Below, in pieces: positions 9,614 through 19,619 of a stretch of DNA of 64,000 nt. Source of the stretch: Boswellia sacra (lineage: Eukaryota > Streptophyta > Magnoliopsida > Sapindales > Burseraceae); NCBI GenBank assembly GCA_013180625.2, contig SNVD02014686.1:28168-92167 (forward strand). Direction: 5' to 3'. The notes below the pieces were generated by a model, which saw nothing but the letters and a program-made list of their open reading frames with translations, was not told the DNA's origin and made no database searches. Position 1 is the first letter of the stretch. Each line of letters starts with the position of its first letter. The position numbers and the translations under genes were made by a program.

Positions 9614-11033
9614 TGACACATCCGAAAAAGGATTGCCTACCAAGTATAGGAGTGTCGAAGTAATAAACCCAGTGAGACCGGGGTCGATCCACGAGGAAGA
9701 GAATTTTAGCGCTGCAAACTATAAAGTAAGCAAATATGATATGGATGATTCAAAGAGATGACAAAATAATATCAACAAATATAAGTAAGAACAAGTTCCT
9801 AAACAATAAATGAGAATCACACAAGAGAAATTAACACAATAATAATGAAAGTTAAGGTTAGGGGATCCGCCCTTGATATTTCAAATAAGGATAAACAACC
9901 CATTTTAGTTATATGAATTATATTTGCTTCATTACCAATATTTATACCACTTCTTGTAAATGGGTTCAAGCATCCAATGTGCCAATCACATATGTCTACA
10001 ACAAATCAAGGTTCCTAACTAGATTCATGTCGGTAAGGAAGAACCATACGACATCTAGAAAGGATCCAAGCATTTGATGTGCCAAGGATTGTCGACAATG
10101 GATCAAGACCTCCACTTTACGAGTGGTGTCAAGATTGATTAGAGAAATAAATATAAATCATATAAATAACACAAGATTATGATTATTAAGCACATATTAA
10201 AGGGTTAGAGAATCCCTACTCTCATATCAAGGGTTTCACCCTTTCACCTTAGCAAGAGAGAAATTAGAAAGACATTATAAAAGAAAGGAAACAAATTGCA
10301 AGAAAAAAAAGATTTATTAATAGCATAAAAACACAAGAGAGGAACACAACACAAGATCCTAGCAAGGCCAAGATGCCCTAATGGGTCACAAGGCATTTCT
10401 ATTTGTAGATACATTTAGGGGTAAACTTGTCAATTTACAAAGGAATAATTGTCAAATATTAGATGCACCAACTTTGACAATTGGGCTAATTAGGTGAACC
10501 AACTTTGACCACCGATTTTGACATTGAAGTATTGAGTATTTTAATCATATGTCTTCATGAAAGTCGTAGATATTCCTCTCAGATTTCTAGAACATCTTGA
10601 TTTATACGATTTGGATACGTATCTTGAGAGATATGGTCAAAATACTGAGGCATGGTTAGGCTGGGTCAAAACTGCTAATGGATTCACTTCAAGCCCATTT
10701 TTGGTCTACTAAGAGCCCGAATTTGATGATTCTTGTGTAATACAATCTTGTAGATAATTTAATCAGCTTTCCAAAACATTAAGATTTGCACCATTCAGAT
10801 CTATAAATAGAAAGTTATGCCTAATTTACCGATCCTGTAACAAAACCAAAATTAAGAGAAAGTTAATTCCAAAGATGCAAAGACTACAAACATACTTAAG
10901 TTAAAGAATTTAATGACACTATTAATGCAATATGATAAACTAAACTCTTATTAAGCATACATATTTAAGTGCTAATAGCTTGGCTTGGGTCGATACAAAA
11001 AATTTCTTTAATTCAAGTAGTTCGTGTTCATCA
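9614..11033 (-). repeat. A2 5' LTR (right copy)
   Basis: This is the 1420-bp partner of 1035-2404. It is longer mainly because of about 53 extra bases at roughly 10971-11023, just before the terminal GTGTTCATCA. Its TATA-like position reads CTACAAATAG. The target duplication TGAAG follows at 11034-11038. Confidence 0.92.
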
Positions 11034-11038
11034 TGAAG

Positions 11039-12118
11039 CATGTGGAGGACATTTTTCATCTAAAAAAACAGCTGCTAAAATTTTACAATATGGATTTTAT
11101 TGGCCCACCTTATTTAAGAATGCACATGCATTTTGCAAAACTTGTGAAAATTGTGGAAAATCGGGATCCATTTCAAAACGAAATATGATGCCTTTGAATC
11201 CCATTCTTGTTGTTGAAATCTTTGACTGTTGGGGGTATTGATTTTATGGGACCTTTTCCACCATCATTTGGTTTTGTGTACATTCTTGTTGCAGTAGACT
11301 ATGTTTCAAAATGGGTCGAGGCAATTCCATGTCGAAAAAATGATCATAAAACAGTTATCAAATTCTTGAAAGAGAACATCTTGTGCAGATTTGGAATTCC
11401 TCGAGCCATTATTAGTTATGGGGGTACACATTTTTGTAACAAACCATTTGAAACTTTAATGAAGAAATATGGAATAGCCCATAAAATTTCTACACCTTAT
11501 CACCCGCAAACAAGTGGACAAGTTAAATTAGCTAATAGAGAGATAAAACAGATCTTAGAAAAAACGGTTAACCCAAATCGTAAAGATTGGTCTTTAAGAC
11601 TTAATGATGCACTTTGGGCTTACCAAACTGACTTCAAAACATCATTGGGCATGTCTCCTTATCGATTAGTTTATGGAAAACCTTGTCACTTGCCTGTGGA
11701 AATTGAGCATAAAGCTTATTGGGCCATTAAAACATTTAACACAAATTTGAATGATGTTTGCAAGTTACGTAAACTCCAACTGAGTGAACTTGAAGAAATC
11801 AAGAATGAGGCTTATGAAAATTCTAAAATCTACAAAGAAAAAATGAAGGTTTTTTATTACAAATTTATTGTTAGAAAATCTTTTGAACCTTCACAAAAAG
11901 TTCTTTTGTATGATTCAATATTGCACTTATTTCCTGGTAAACTTCGATCACGTTGGACTGGGCCTTTCATTGTTAAAAATATCTTCCCTCATAGAGCAGT
12001 TGAAATTGAGAACCCAAAGAATGGTAATGTGTTTAAAGTTAATGGACAACGATTAAAACCATTCTTTGAAAATTTTGACCAAAATGAAGAGACCATTGCT
12101 TTAATCGATCCTTTTTAA
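11039..12118 (+). pseudogene. A1 integrase with two catalytic residues replaced
   Basis: This is the continuation of A1 pol after the A2 insertion. The zinc finger is complete: 'ACGGHFSSKKTAAKILQYGF' and 'CKTCENCGK'. A frame change at about 11215-11230 precedes a 303-codon core frame (11207-12118) that is otherwise open. The first catalytic Asp is in 'GGIDFMGPF'. The second site reads 'IISYGGTHF' (Asp to Tyr) and the Glu site 'SGQVKLANR' (Glu to Lys), judged against A2's 'ISDGG' and 'GQVEL'. The C-terminal domain ends 'ALIDPF'. An enzyme with these changes should not catalyse integration. Confidence 0.88.
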
Positions 12119-12245
12119 GGATTGATTTTTCCCGGTCAAGTGGCGGATACGGTACTCCGTGACTTTTAAAGTCGGTTTTTCAGTTCTCTAAAAACCGTTG
12201 CTCACCTTGCATTCATTTTCTTGTCTTCTCTCTCATTTTCTTCAC

Positions 12246-12794
12246 ATGGGTACCATTCTCTCAAAATTGCACAAACATTTCCCCTCTCTTCCTCAAAATG
12301 ATTTGCTTAAAATTTATAAAGCTCGCGCAGAAAGACTAAGGATGTTGATGTGTAAGGGTATGCCTGTTGAAGTAAGATGGTTAATTGAAGCCAAGGTTCG
12401 ATTTTCTTATGAATTTTCAGATAATCTTGTTTCTCACATGCCAGGTATGAGAAAAAGCTCTTACGCCAAAAAGCGAAGAGCGAAAAGGTTACAAGTTTGT
12501 CCCAAATGTGCAAGATGGACTTGTAACCAGCGTTGCCGCTCCTTGGGATATTTGTCTAATAATCGAGAGGATAAACTACAGTTCATCAAGAATGGACTGA
12601 GTAGGGAGTCTTTGGATGATATCTGAATGACTCTTGAGACGCATTCTTGTGGACTTGTGCAGCGTGAAATTTTTAAATTGTGGACACAATTCCAAGATGA
12701 GCAGGAATGCTATAGTCTTAGGAATCTGACTCAAAACGACCCTGTTTGCCAGTTTATAAGAAAACTGGATGGGAAGCATATCCCCAACTCATAG
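12246..12794 (+). pseudogene. A1 Cys-rich ORF, premature stop
   Basis: This is the A1 counterpart of the A2 ORF at 5248-4700, with MGTILS at its start and CPKCARWTCNQRC in the middle. A single change of the codon CGA to TGA at 12624-12626 truncates the product after 126 residues. Beyond it the frame stays open to a natural stop at 12792-12794. Function is unknown; the long preserved frame suggests it was coding until recently. Confidence 0.75.
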
Positions 12795-13113
12795 AAGGTG
12801 TTTAAGCCGTTTCTGGACATAAAACCAGAGGAAGATGTGAGCCATAGTCACAACTACCTGTACATATGCATGCGTGCCATTATTTTTGAATTTTAATGCC
12901 TTATAGTTGTCATTTTTTAATTTGTATCTTTTGTTTGACTTATGGTGTCTTATTTCATCATCTTTTTTTGAATTTCTATGCATAATTGTCAAATTTTTCA
13001 ATAAGCAGCCAAGCTACCTATTTGGATGTCATTATTAGCATACCTTTTTTGCACTCCATAAATACCACATCTCTTGTTCTCTTCTTCACACATAGTTAGA
13101 GAGTTGCATAGAC

Positions 13114-13132
13114 ATGGAGGGAACTTCAAAAC
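13114..13132 (+). pseudogene. A1 LOG gene stub (first 19 bases)
   Basis: ATGGAGGGAACTTCAAAAC matches the beginning of the LOG gene of A2 with one change, then the sequence switches abruptly to the interior of element B. It marks where A1 was cut off. Confidence 0.75.
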
Positions 13133-13218
13133 ATATATATTTAGCATCAGCATAGAGCATGCATACATGAATCGTGAATCCTTTTCTTGCAGGAAGCATG
13201 ATCTAGAATTAAGCATAG

Positions 13219-14711
13219 TGTCACATCTAAAAATAGGATTATCTCTCTAGTAGTGTCGAAGTAATAAACCCGGTAAGACTGGGGTTGATCCACGAGGAAG
13301 GAGATTTAGCGGTATAAACTATAGAACGAGAGAACAAGATATGAATAATGTAAATAAATGACAAGATAATGTTAATAAACATAAGTAAAGATGGTAAGTT
13401 GTACTACCGACAATTCAAATGTAAATAAAAATAAAAGGTGGTAAGACCATCCATGGAAATAGGTGGTAAAACATGCCATAGCAAATGAAAGAACAAGTTC
13501 ATAAGCAGTAAACAAGAATACTTAAAATACACAGAAATTGACACAATAATAATGAAAGCTAAGGTTAGGGGATATGCCTTGATATATCAAATAAGGATAA
13601 ACAACCCAATTGTAACTCAATTAGAATCCACACATCAAGGAGATTCCAATCGGAAGATATGTTATTTAAGCCCATTTTAGTTATATGAATTATATTTGTT
13701 TCATTACCAATATTTATACTACTTCTTGTAAATAGGTTCAAGCATCCAATGTGCCAATCACCATATGTCTACAACAAATCAAGGTTCCGAACTAAACTTG
13801 TGTCTGTAAGGAAGAACCATACAACATCTAGAAAAGATCTAAGCATTTGATATGCCAAGAATTGTCTACAATGGATCAAGACCTCCATTTTATGAGTGGT
13901 GTCAAGATTGATTAGGAAAATAAATATAAATCATACAAAATAAATAACAAAAGATTATGATTATTAAGCACATATCAAAAGGTTATAAAATTCTTATTCT
14001 CATATCAAGGGTTTCCCCTTAGTAAGAGAGAATTTAGTTAAACATTAAGCAAGAAAGAAAATAAATTGCAAAAGGAAAATGATTTATTAATAACATTAAG
14101 AGAACAAAACACAAGAGGAAAAACACAATAATAAGAGATCCCAACCAAAGCCAAGATGCCAACAAACTTGTAAAATTACAAAGGGACAATTTTAAAATAT
14201 CTTTTTGACAATTTGGATCATCATGTGCACCGACTTTGACCACCGATTTCAGCACCAAATTATTTAGAATTTTGATCACATATCTTCATGAAAGTTGTAC
14301 ATATTTTTTTCAGCTTTCTAGAACATCTTGATTCTTATGATTTGGATACGTATATCAAGAGATATGATCAAAATACAGGGGCATGGTCAGGCTAGACCGA
14401 AACTACAGATGGGTTCACTTCAATCCCATTTTTGGTCCACTAAGAGCCTAAATTTCATGATGCTTTTGATATACGATCTTGAAGATAATTTAATCAGCTT
14501 TCCAACAAATCAAGATTTACACCATTTTGATCTATAAATGAAAAGTTATGCCTTTTTTTACCAAACTTACAACGAAAGCTAAAATTATGATAAAGCTAAT
14601 TCAAAAGATGCAAAGACCACAAATATTCTTAAAAAAAGGAATTTAATGACATTATTAATGCAATATGATGAATTAAGCTCTTATTAAGTATACATGTTTA
14701 AGTATTCATCA
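13219..14711 (-). mobile_element. solo LTR of family A inserted in B-left
   Basis: This 1493-bp LTR begins TGTCACATCT and ends ATTCATCA; its interior closely follows the A2 LTRs ('gtgtcgaagtaataaacccgg'). It is flanked by a perfect 5-bp duplication CATAG (13214-13218 and 14712-14716) with no internal element, the signature of recombination between two LTRs. Strand is given as that in which the family is transcribed. It carries an extra segment near 13390-13560 and lacks the TATA region. Confidence 0.9.
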
Positions 14712-14789
14712 CATAGTCCAAAAGTGATTGGGTTTTATAGAATCAAAATGCAATATAAAATACTGGGGGTAACCGTAAAGGAAATGGGC

Positions 14790-15420
14790 TTAACACCTAG
14801 AGAAATAGCAACAGTAGCAGCACGATATGCAAGTCGCCTGGATCAAGCACCTCAGTCTCAATGAAACCAAATGGAAGCAGCATGTATGAAAGCCGTCTCG
14901 ATCAGGTAGTTCAGTCTCGATGAGACCAAATGAAAGTATCACGATGTGTAAGCCGTCTACAAAAAGCAATTCAGTCTCGATGAGACCCAATCAAAGTAGC
15001 ACAATGTGCAAGTTAGTCTCAATGAGACCCCAATCAAAGCAGCATGATGTTTAAGTCAGTCTTGATGAGACCCCAGTTGAAGCAGCATGATATGCAAGTT
15101 AGTCTCAATGAGACCACAATCGAAGAAGAATAACGTGCAAGTCAATCTCGGTGAGACCCCAATCGAAGTATCACAATGTGCAAGTTAGTTTCGATGAGAC
15201 CCAATTGAAGCAGTACAATGTGTAGGTCAATCTCGATGAGACTTCTCTCAAGCAGCACGATATGCAAAGTCAACTTCATCTCAATAAGATGCCTCTCAAG
15301 CAGCATGAAGTGTAAAGTCAACTCCATCTCGATGAGATGCCTCTAGAGTAGCATGATGTGCAGAGTCACCTCCATCTCAATGAGACTTCTCTTAAGTAGC
15401 ACGATGTGCAAAAGCAACTA
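14790..15420 (+). repeat. B-left array R1, ~43-bp units
   Basis: These degenerate tandem copies are built around 'gtctcgatgagacccaatcgaagcagcacgatgtgcaa'. The unit contains gtctc...gagac, so each copy can fold on itself. The same array is inverted in B-right at 38325-39185. The period is not a multiple of three, which argues against coding. Confidence 0.85.
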
Positions 15421-15424
15421 CCAT

Positions 15425-15665
15425 AAAGAAGGCACATTCCTTGAAGAAGGCATCCACCGTGAAGAAGGAATCTCCCTCGAAGAAGGCATCCACCGTGAAG
15501 AAGGATCTTGCTCAAAGAAGGCATCTACCATGAAGAAGGTGCCCACCTTGAAAAGGCATCTCCTTTGAAGAAAGAAGTTCACCATTAAGAAGGAATTTGA
15601 AGTCTACCCTAACGAAGAGGTTTTAAAGAAGAAGTTTGATGTTCACCGTGAAGAATGAAATCCAG
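15425..15665 (+). repeat. B-left array R2, ~39-bp GA-rich units
   Basis: Tandem variants of 'gaagaaggcatccaccgtg' alternate with a sister unit. One short frame (15353-15568) reads as repeats such as EEGIHREEG, but it has no recognisable protein and no counterpart in B-right. Confidence 0.75.
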
Positions 15666-15734
15666 TTAGAAAATGAAAGGTCACCTTGAGCAAAGGATTT
15701 TAAAAAAGAAGAAGATTCATAGTTAGATCGATAA

Positions 15735-15900
15735 AAGGGCCAAGAGAAAAAAAAAAGAAAGAGAAAGAAAGAAAAGGAAAAAGGAAAAAAGAAAAAGAAA
15801 AGAAAGAGGACAAAGAAAAGAGTAAAAGAAGATAGAAAGAAAAAAGAAAGAGAGAAGAGAGAGAAAAAGAGAAAAGAGAAAAGAGAGAAGAGAAGAAAAA
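15735..15900 (+). repeat. long purine (GA/A) tract
   Basis: About 165 bases consist almost solely of A and G, in (GAAA)n- and (GAGA)n-like runs. It is simple-sequence DNA. Confidence 0.85.
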
Positions 15901-16796
15901 CTCTACATCAACCTTAAGACATCGAAAGAATTTTCGAATGAACCGGTGACAAGCACCCTGGTACTAGCTTAGCAATTCACAAGGAAAGAGAAGTAACATT
16001 AATCGATAGAATCTTTGATCGAAATCACATAGAAGAATTCTTCCGGATACTAGAAAGCAATTTGTTCAAGAACACACCAAACAAGGTAAAAATTTGAACT
16101 GATTTTACATCATCAAGAAATGTTTGAATTTTGCAGGAACTTGTAAAGACAATGGAAGAATCCCCAATAAGTCCAAGAATCAACAACATGATAAAGAACA
16201 CCTAAGTGAAGAGCATGATTTTTTTTTTTTGGAAAAATTACTATTCACATAAAAAGAAAAAAGATAGTACAATATACGAGGGGCATACCCCAAGAAGAGT
16301 ATTTAGTACTCACAAGTCCAAAAGGAAATAACAAAGCCCAAAAGCTTCAAATGAATAAACATAATATAAAGCCAAAGGCCCCAGACAAAACGATTGCGCA
16401 TAGGCCCAAAACCAACTACAACATAGCCAAGATCACCCAAAAAATAAAAACAAAAGGGCGCATTAGCCCAATCTAGCAAAATAAAGTCCAAGAAAACAAA
16501 CTAATGATGAAGACCCCATATGGCATGAAGTTGAGGAGTGAAGAGCATGATGAATGCAAGAGAAGTCAAGAAGAATGTTAGAACTTGACAAATCAAGAAT
16601 TTTCCTAGCAAACCAGAAGGAATCAAGAATAGAAGTATGAAGAATACTTAGAAGAAGGGCTTGAAACCCAGTGAATACAAAGTCTAAAAAGATTAGTCGA
16701 AGGCATGAAGGATAAGAAGGTCTGAAGACCGTGAACCAGTGCATGATAAAAGTTTTTCTAGTCGACATGTATTAGAAGGAAACCCTACAAACTAGA
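15901..16796 (+). other. B-left interior, unique sequence around a LINE insertion
   Basis: No coding frame is seen. The sequence has faint inverted counterparts in B-right near 31680-31860 and 35410-35620 ('caagaatagaagtatgaagaatac' type blocks), supporting common descent of the two B copies. Confidence 0.55.
16219..16536 (-). mobile_element. 5'-truncated LINE (or SINE) tail with poly-A and 14-bp target duplication
   Basis: A T-run at 16219-16230 is the poly-A tail on the minus strand. The 318-bp insert is flanked by AGTGAAGAGCATGA at 16205-16218 and 16537-16550, as expected from target-primed reverse transcription. The minus strand, with T-rich and 'tttgggc'-type 3' UTR sequence, resembles plant L1 3' ends; no coding part remains. 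Confidence 0.85.
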
Positions 16797-17095
16797 TGCA
16801 CTTAAAAGTGTTTTAAGCCCTTAGAATAGGCTCAAACCCTAAGAAGAGGCACACTGAAGAGTGTTGAAAATTCTAAGAAGTAAGTGCACTTAAAAGTGTT
16901 TTAAGCCCTTAGAATAGGCACAAGCCCTAAGAAAAGGCACACCAAAGAGTGTTGAAAACCTCAAAAAGTAGGTACACTTAAGAGTGTTTGAAGCCCTTAG
17001 AATAGGTGCACTGAAAAGTGTCACTAAACCCTAGGAAATAAGTGCACCGAAGAGTTTTGAAAACCTTAAGAAATAGGAATACTTAAGAGTGTTCT
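16797..17095 (+). repeat. B-left array R3, ~88-bp units
   Basis: Units contain 'gtgcacttaagagtgtttaa', 'gcccttagaataggc' and 'cacaccaaagagtgttgaaa'. About three and a half units are visible. The inverted version is at 31250-31665. Confidence 0.85.
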
Positions 17096-17450
17096 GTCTT
17101 CGCATCATAATGATGCATTTCATGCATTAGAATAATGCATTCATCCGTACTAGAATAGTGCATATTGCGCATCATAAAGATACATTTCATGCATTAGAAT
17201 AATGCATTCGTCCATACTAAAATAGTGCATATCGTGCATCATAAGGATGCATTTCATGCATTAGAATAATGTATTTGTCTGCACTAGAATAGTGCATATC
17301 ACGTATCCTAGGATGTATTTCATGCATTAGAATGATGCACTTGTCCACAGTAGAATAGCGCACATCATGCATCATAAGGATGCACTTGTTATGCACTAGA
17401 GGAGTACATATCACATATCATAAGGATGCGTTCCATCTATTAGAAGAACG
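17096..17450 (+). repeat. B-left array R4, ~67-bp units
   Basis: Units of the form 'gcatcataaggatgcatttc', 'atgcattagaataatgcatt' and 'actagaatagtgcat' repeat about five times. It is rich in small ATGCAT palindromes. Only a vestige is present in B-right near 31215. Confidence 0.85.
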
Positions 17451-17454
17451 CTGA

Positions 17455-17545
17455 TCAGCCCTCGAGTGGGCACCTTAGCCCTTAGATGGGCACTTTAGCC
17501 GTTAAATGGCCATACCTTTAGCCCTTCAATGGGCACACCTTTTGT
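17455..17545 (+). repeat. B-left array R5, short units
   Basis: Three or four copies of 'cccttagatgggcactttag' are present. A longer inverted version lies at 31050-31215 in B-right. Confidence 0.75.
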
Positions 17546-17670
17546 AGGAGCAAAAAGAGAGAAAGAAGGTGGCGAATAAAAGGAAGACGAAGGCGAAGAT
17601 GTCGAGATAGAAGGAAGAAAGACGAAACAAGTGTGCTTTATCGATTTTTGTATCTCACAAACTTCTTCAA

Positions 17671-17684
17671 AGCAAGGGGTAAGC
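17671..17684 (+). other. polypurine tract of B-left
   Basis: AGCAAGGGGTAAGC abuts the LTR start. B-right has the equivalent AAGTAGGGGGCAAGC next to its LTR at 30901-30915 (minus strand). This fixes the sense direction of B LTRs as TGTAGACA to TTCACA. Confidence 0.7.
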
Positions 17685-18027
17685 TGTAGATACTATATTT
17701 TTTAGCTCGGTGGAGAAATAAAGATAAATGTCGAGTAATAAAAATGACCAAAATGCCCTTGAAAGCTAAGAAGGAAAATTGAGAGGGAATTGAAGAAATG
17801 TCTCCAAAACGGGCATATGACTTTAAAAAATCACAAAAATTAATCCGAGAGGAATATGACGATGAATCATATACCGTTGTGAAGCTATGGATGTCTAATT
17901 TTCATAAAAATTTACAAATCATGAATAGAAGTTGAACTCAAAAAGTTATGCACGATCAAACAGGCAAATGTCAGAAGGGACTGCACTATAAAGTCCTAAA
18001 ATATGAAGGGCCACAAGGAAAAGAGCC

Positions 18028-18085
18028 GCCCGACTGTCAAACAATCGGCTAGCTCTCTAACGGTCGCCCAACTATTGGTGGCGTA
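18028..18085 (+). promoter_or_regulatory. palindromic subrepeat cluster upstream of LTR-B TATA box
   Basis: Short GC-rich motifs such as gcccgactgtcaaacaatcggc occur in both orientations, about 75-130 bp upstream of the TATA box. The cluster is present in all five LTR-B copies but with different numbers of motifs, up to about 120 bp at 37436-37560. Confidence 0.5.
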
Positions 18086-18157
18086 TTCTTGGAAATTCTC
18101 ATTATGCACCTTCCATATTTGTTTCTCTGCTTCCTTTTTTAACTACCAACCCTCTAG

Positions 18158-18165
18158 TATATAAA
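18158..18165 (+). promoter_or_regulatory. TATA box of LTR-B
   Basis: TATATAAA is followed by a C/T-rich stretch. The same feature is present at 28388-28395 and, on the minus strand, near 30457, 37367 and 42564. It supports the assigned transcription direction. Confidence 0.65.
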
Positions 18166-19619
18166 CACCCCCTCTCCTCACTTCCAAGGCACATTAAATT
18201 TTGAATAATTCTCTTGTCTTTCTCTTGAAGACATGCTCAAGAATTCGAAAAGTCTTTTTTAGTCTAAAGTTTTCAGGCGTTCTATTGCTCAAAACCTGAA
18301 AAAGGTACGTCTTGAGAGCAGAATTCTCTCCTTCCTCTTATCTTTCTTCTTTATTTTTTTCTTAGAATTAAGCATGGTTAGGTTTATGTATGCTTAGAAT
18401 AAGTATATTTAGGATTTATTTTGATATTTAGAAGCATGCTATTGTTTTGCGACATAGATAAGCATGTCGAGGTAAGTCCGCTATCTCTTCTTTATTAAAA
18501 TCATGCTTAGGAGTTTAATTTCTTTGCGAATGCTTACAAACATGCTTAGAAGCACATGATTAGAATCATGGTAGGAGAATTTATATTCCATTTGATGAAT
18601 GTTAGGAAATAGCATAGAATAGGTAAGAATTACTATTTTACCCTTGGATGCTATGATTAATCTCAATTGCTTAAATCAGACTAGAAAATGTCATGAATGC
18701 CATGTTTAGGTTAAACTATGCCATGATAACTATGATTAGGCTAAAAATGTAATGAATTAATATTGAATTATGCTAGAATAATGATTTCCATGATAAAATC
18801 ATCGAATCTAGGTCGAAGTGTCATGATACTAGATTATGGCTTTGTTTGATTTATAATTTATTTATTTATGAATATATGAATGTTTGTACTATGATAAAAG
18901 TATTATTGGATGATACCATAAAATGATGGTAGACTCGCATTGATGGTGAGGGACCATAACTAAGAATGAATGACTTAATTTATGAATAGAGGTTCAATAG
19001 ACATTGAATAGACTCATGTATGGTGGTGAGAAATTCATCATCTATTGGGTCTCGAATAGACCATTTGTATTTGATGTTTAAACATATGTTATAGATGAAT
19101 TTACATTTTAGAATTTAGTATATTGAAGAATAAAAGCGATGTAATCCCCTTCCCCTTCCCCCATGTTTAAAGTCAATGTAATCTATTCTCCTTTCTCTTT
19201 CTATGGATGTTTTATAATTGTCATTGATTGAATAATCACCTCACATTTCTAATAAAGAAAAAATGAACTATGTGTGCCTAAAATGAACAACGCTAAGCAG
19301 ACGAAGTAACAACATGAGCTATTTTCATTTGGTATTTCCTTAGTGGAGGCCAAATCTATGTCCGGACGGGTCAAACGACTCGTACCTAACTTTTCGAACC
19401 CATATCTGAAGGGATGAGGGTAGTTTAGGTCCCAAAGTAAGGGATCGAATTATCCCTCTTCATTCCTAATTTAAGAATTGGATGGCGACTCCATCCTTCA
19501 GACATGTCCATGAGTCGTTTGTGTTCCCTTAAGTTTTGAAAGAGAATTTGACACGGTGTCGTAGTCGTAAGCGCTCTGGCAGGATGAAAACCCCGTTCAC
19601 ACACAAAGTTTACTATTTA

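Larger units (their letters stand above)
1035..11033 (-). mobile_element. A2: Athila-like Ty3/gypsy retrotransposon carrying a LOG gene, RT deleted
   Basis: This is a full-length-looking LTR element of about 10 kb inserted in antisense orientation into the integrase zinc-finger region of its own relative A1. Both LTRs start TGACACATCC and end GTGTTCATCA, and the copy is flanked by TGAAG at 1030-1034 and 11034-11038. On the minus strand the order is 5'-LTR, tRNA primer site, gag, protease, RNase H remnant, integrase, Cys-rich ORF, LOG gene, purine-rich non-coding part, 3'-LTR. The RT and most of RNase H are missing at a clean junction near 6.90 kb, so the copy could only have moved with enzymes supplied by other elements, unless the loss came after insertion. 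The two LTRs differ at scattered positions, so the insertion is not very recent. Confidence 0.93.
13133..19601 (+). mobile_element. B-left: non-coding tandem-repeat LTR element, 5' truncated
   Basis: The sequence from 13133 matches, in reverse complement, the interior of B-right around 39360 and below ('agagcatgcatacatgaatc'). It continues through several tandem arrays to an LTR at 17685-19601, preceded by a G-rich polypurine tract. No gag or pol frame is present, so it resembles a LARD-type non-autonomous element. The 5' LTR and beginning are missing at the junction with A1. A family-A solo LTR and a LINE tail are inserted in it. Confidence 0.8.
17685..19601 (+). repeat. LTR-B, 3' LTR of B-left
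   Basis: This 1917-bp repeat runs TGTAGATAC...CCGTTCACA. It carries a TATA box at 18158-18165 and, just upstream, a cluster of short palindromic subrepeats (18028-18085). Other copies are at 27900-28901, 28902-30900, 35918-37901 and 41097-43089. Confidence 0.88.

Noticed and set aside
14790..15420. CRISPR-like regular repeats
   Set aside because: The units are head-to-tail without unique spacers and lie in a plant retroelement; they are minisatellite arrays.
15353..15568. EEGIHREEG-repeat ORF in B-left
   Set aside because: It is a short frame across a ~39-bp GA-rich tandem array with no counterpart in B-right and no start context; not a gene.
16303..16768. Two minus-strand frames (16303-16491, 16463-16768)
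   Set aside because: They fall across the LINE/SINE tail and its border and include 3' UTR-like sequence; no protein features.
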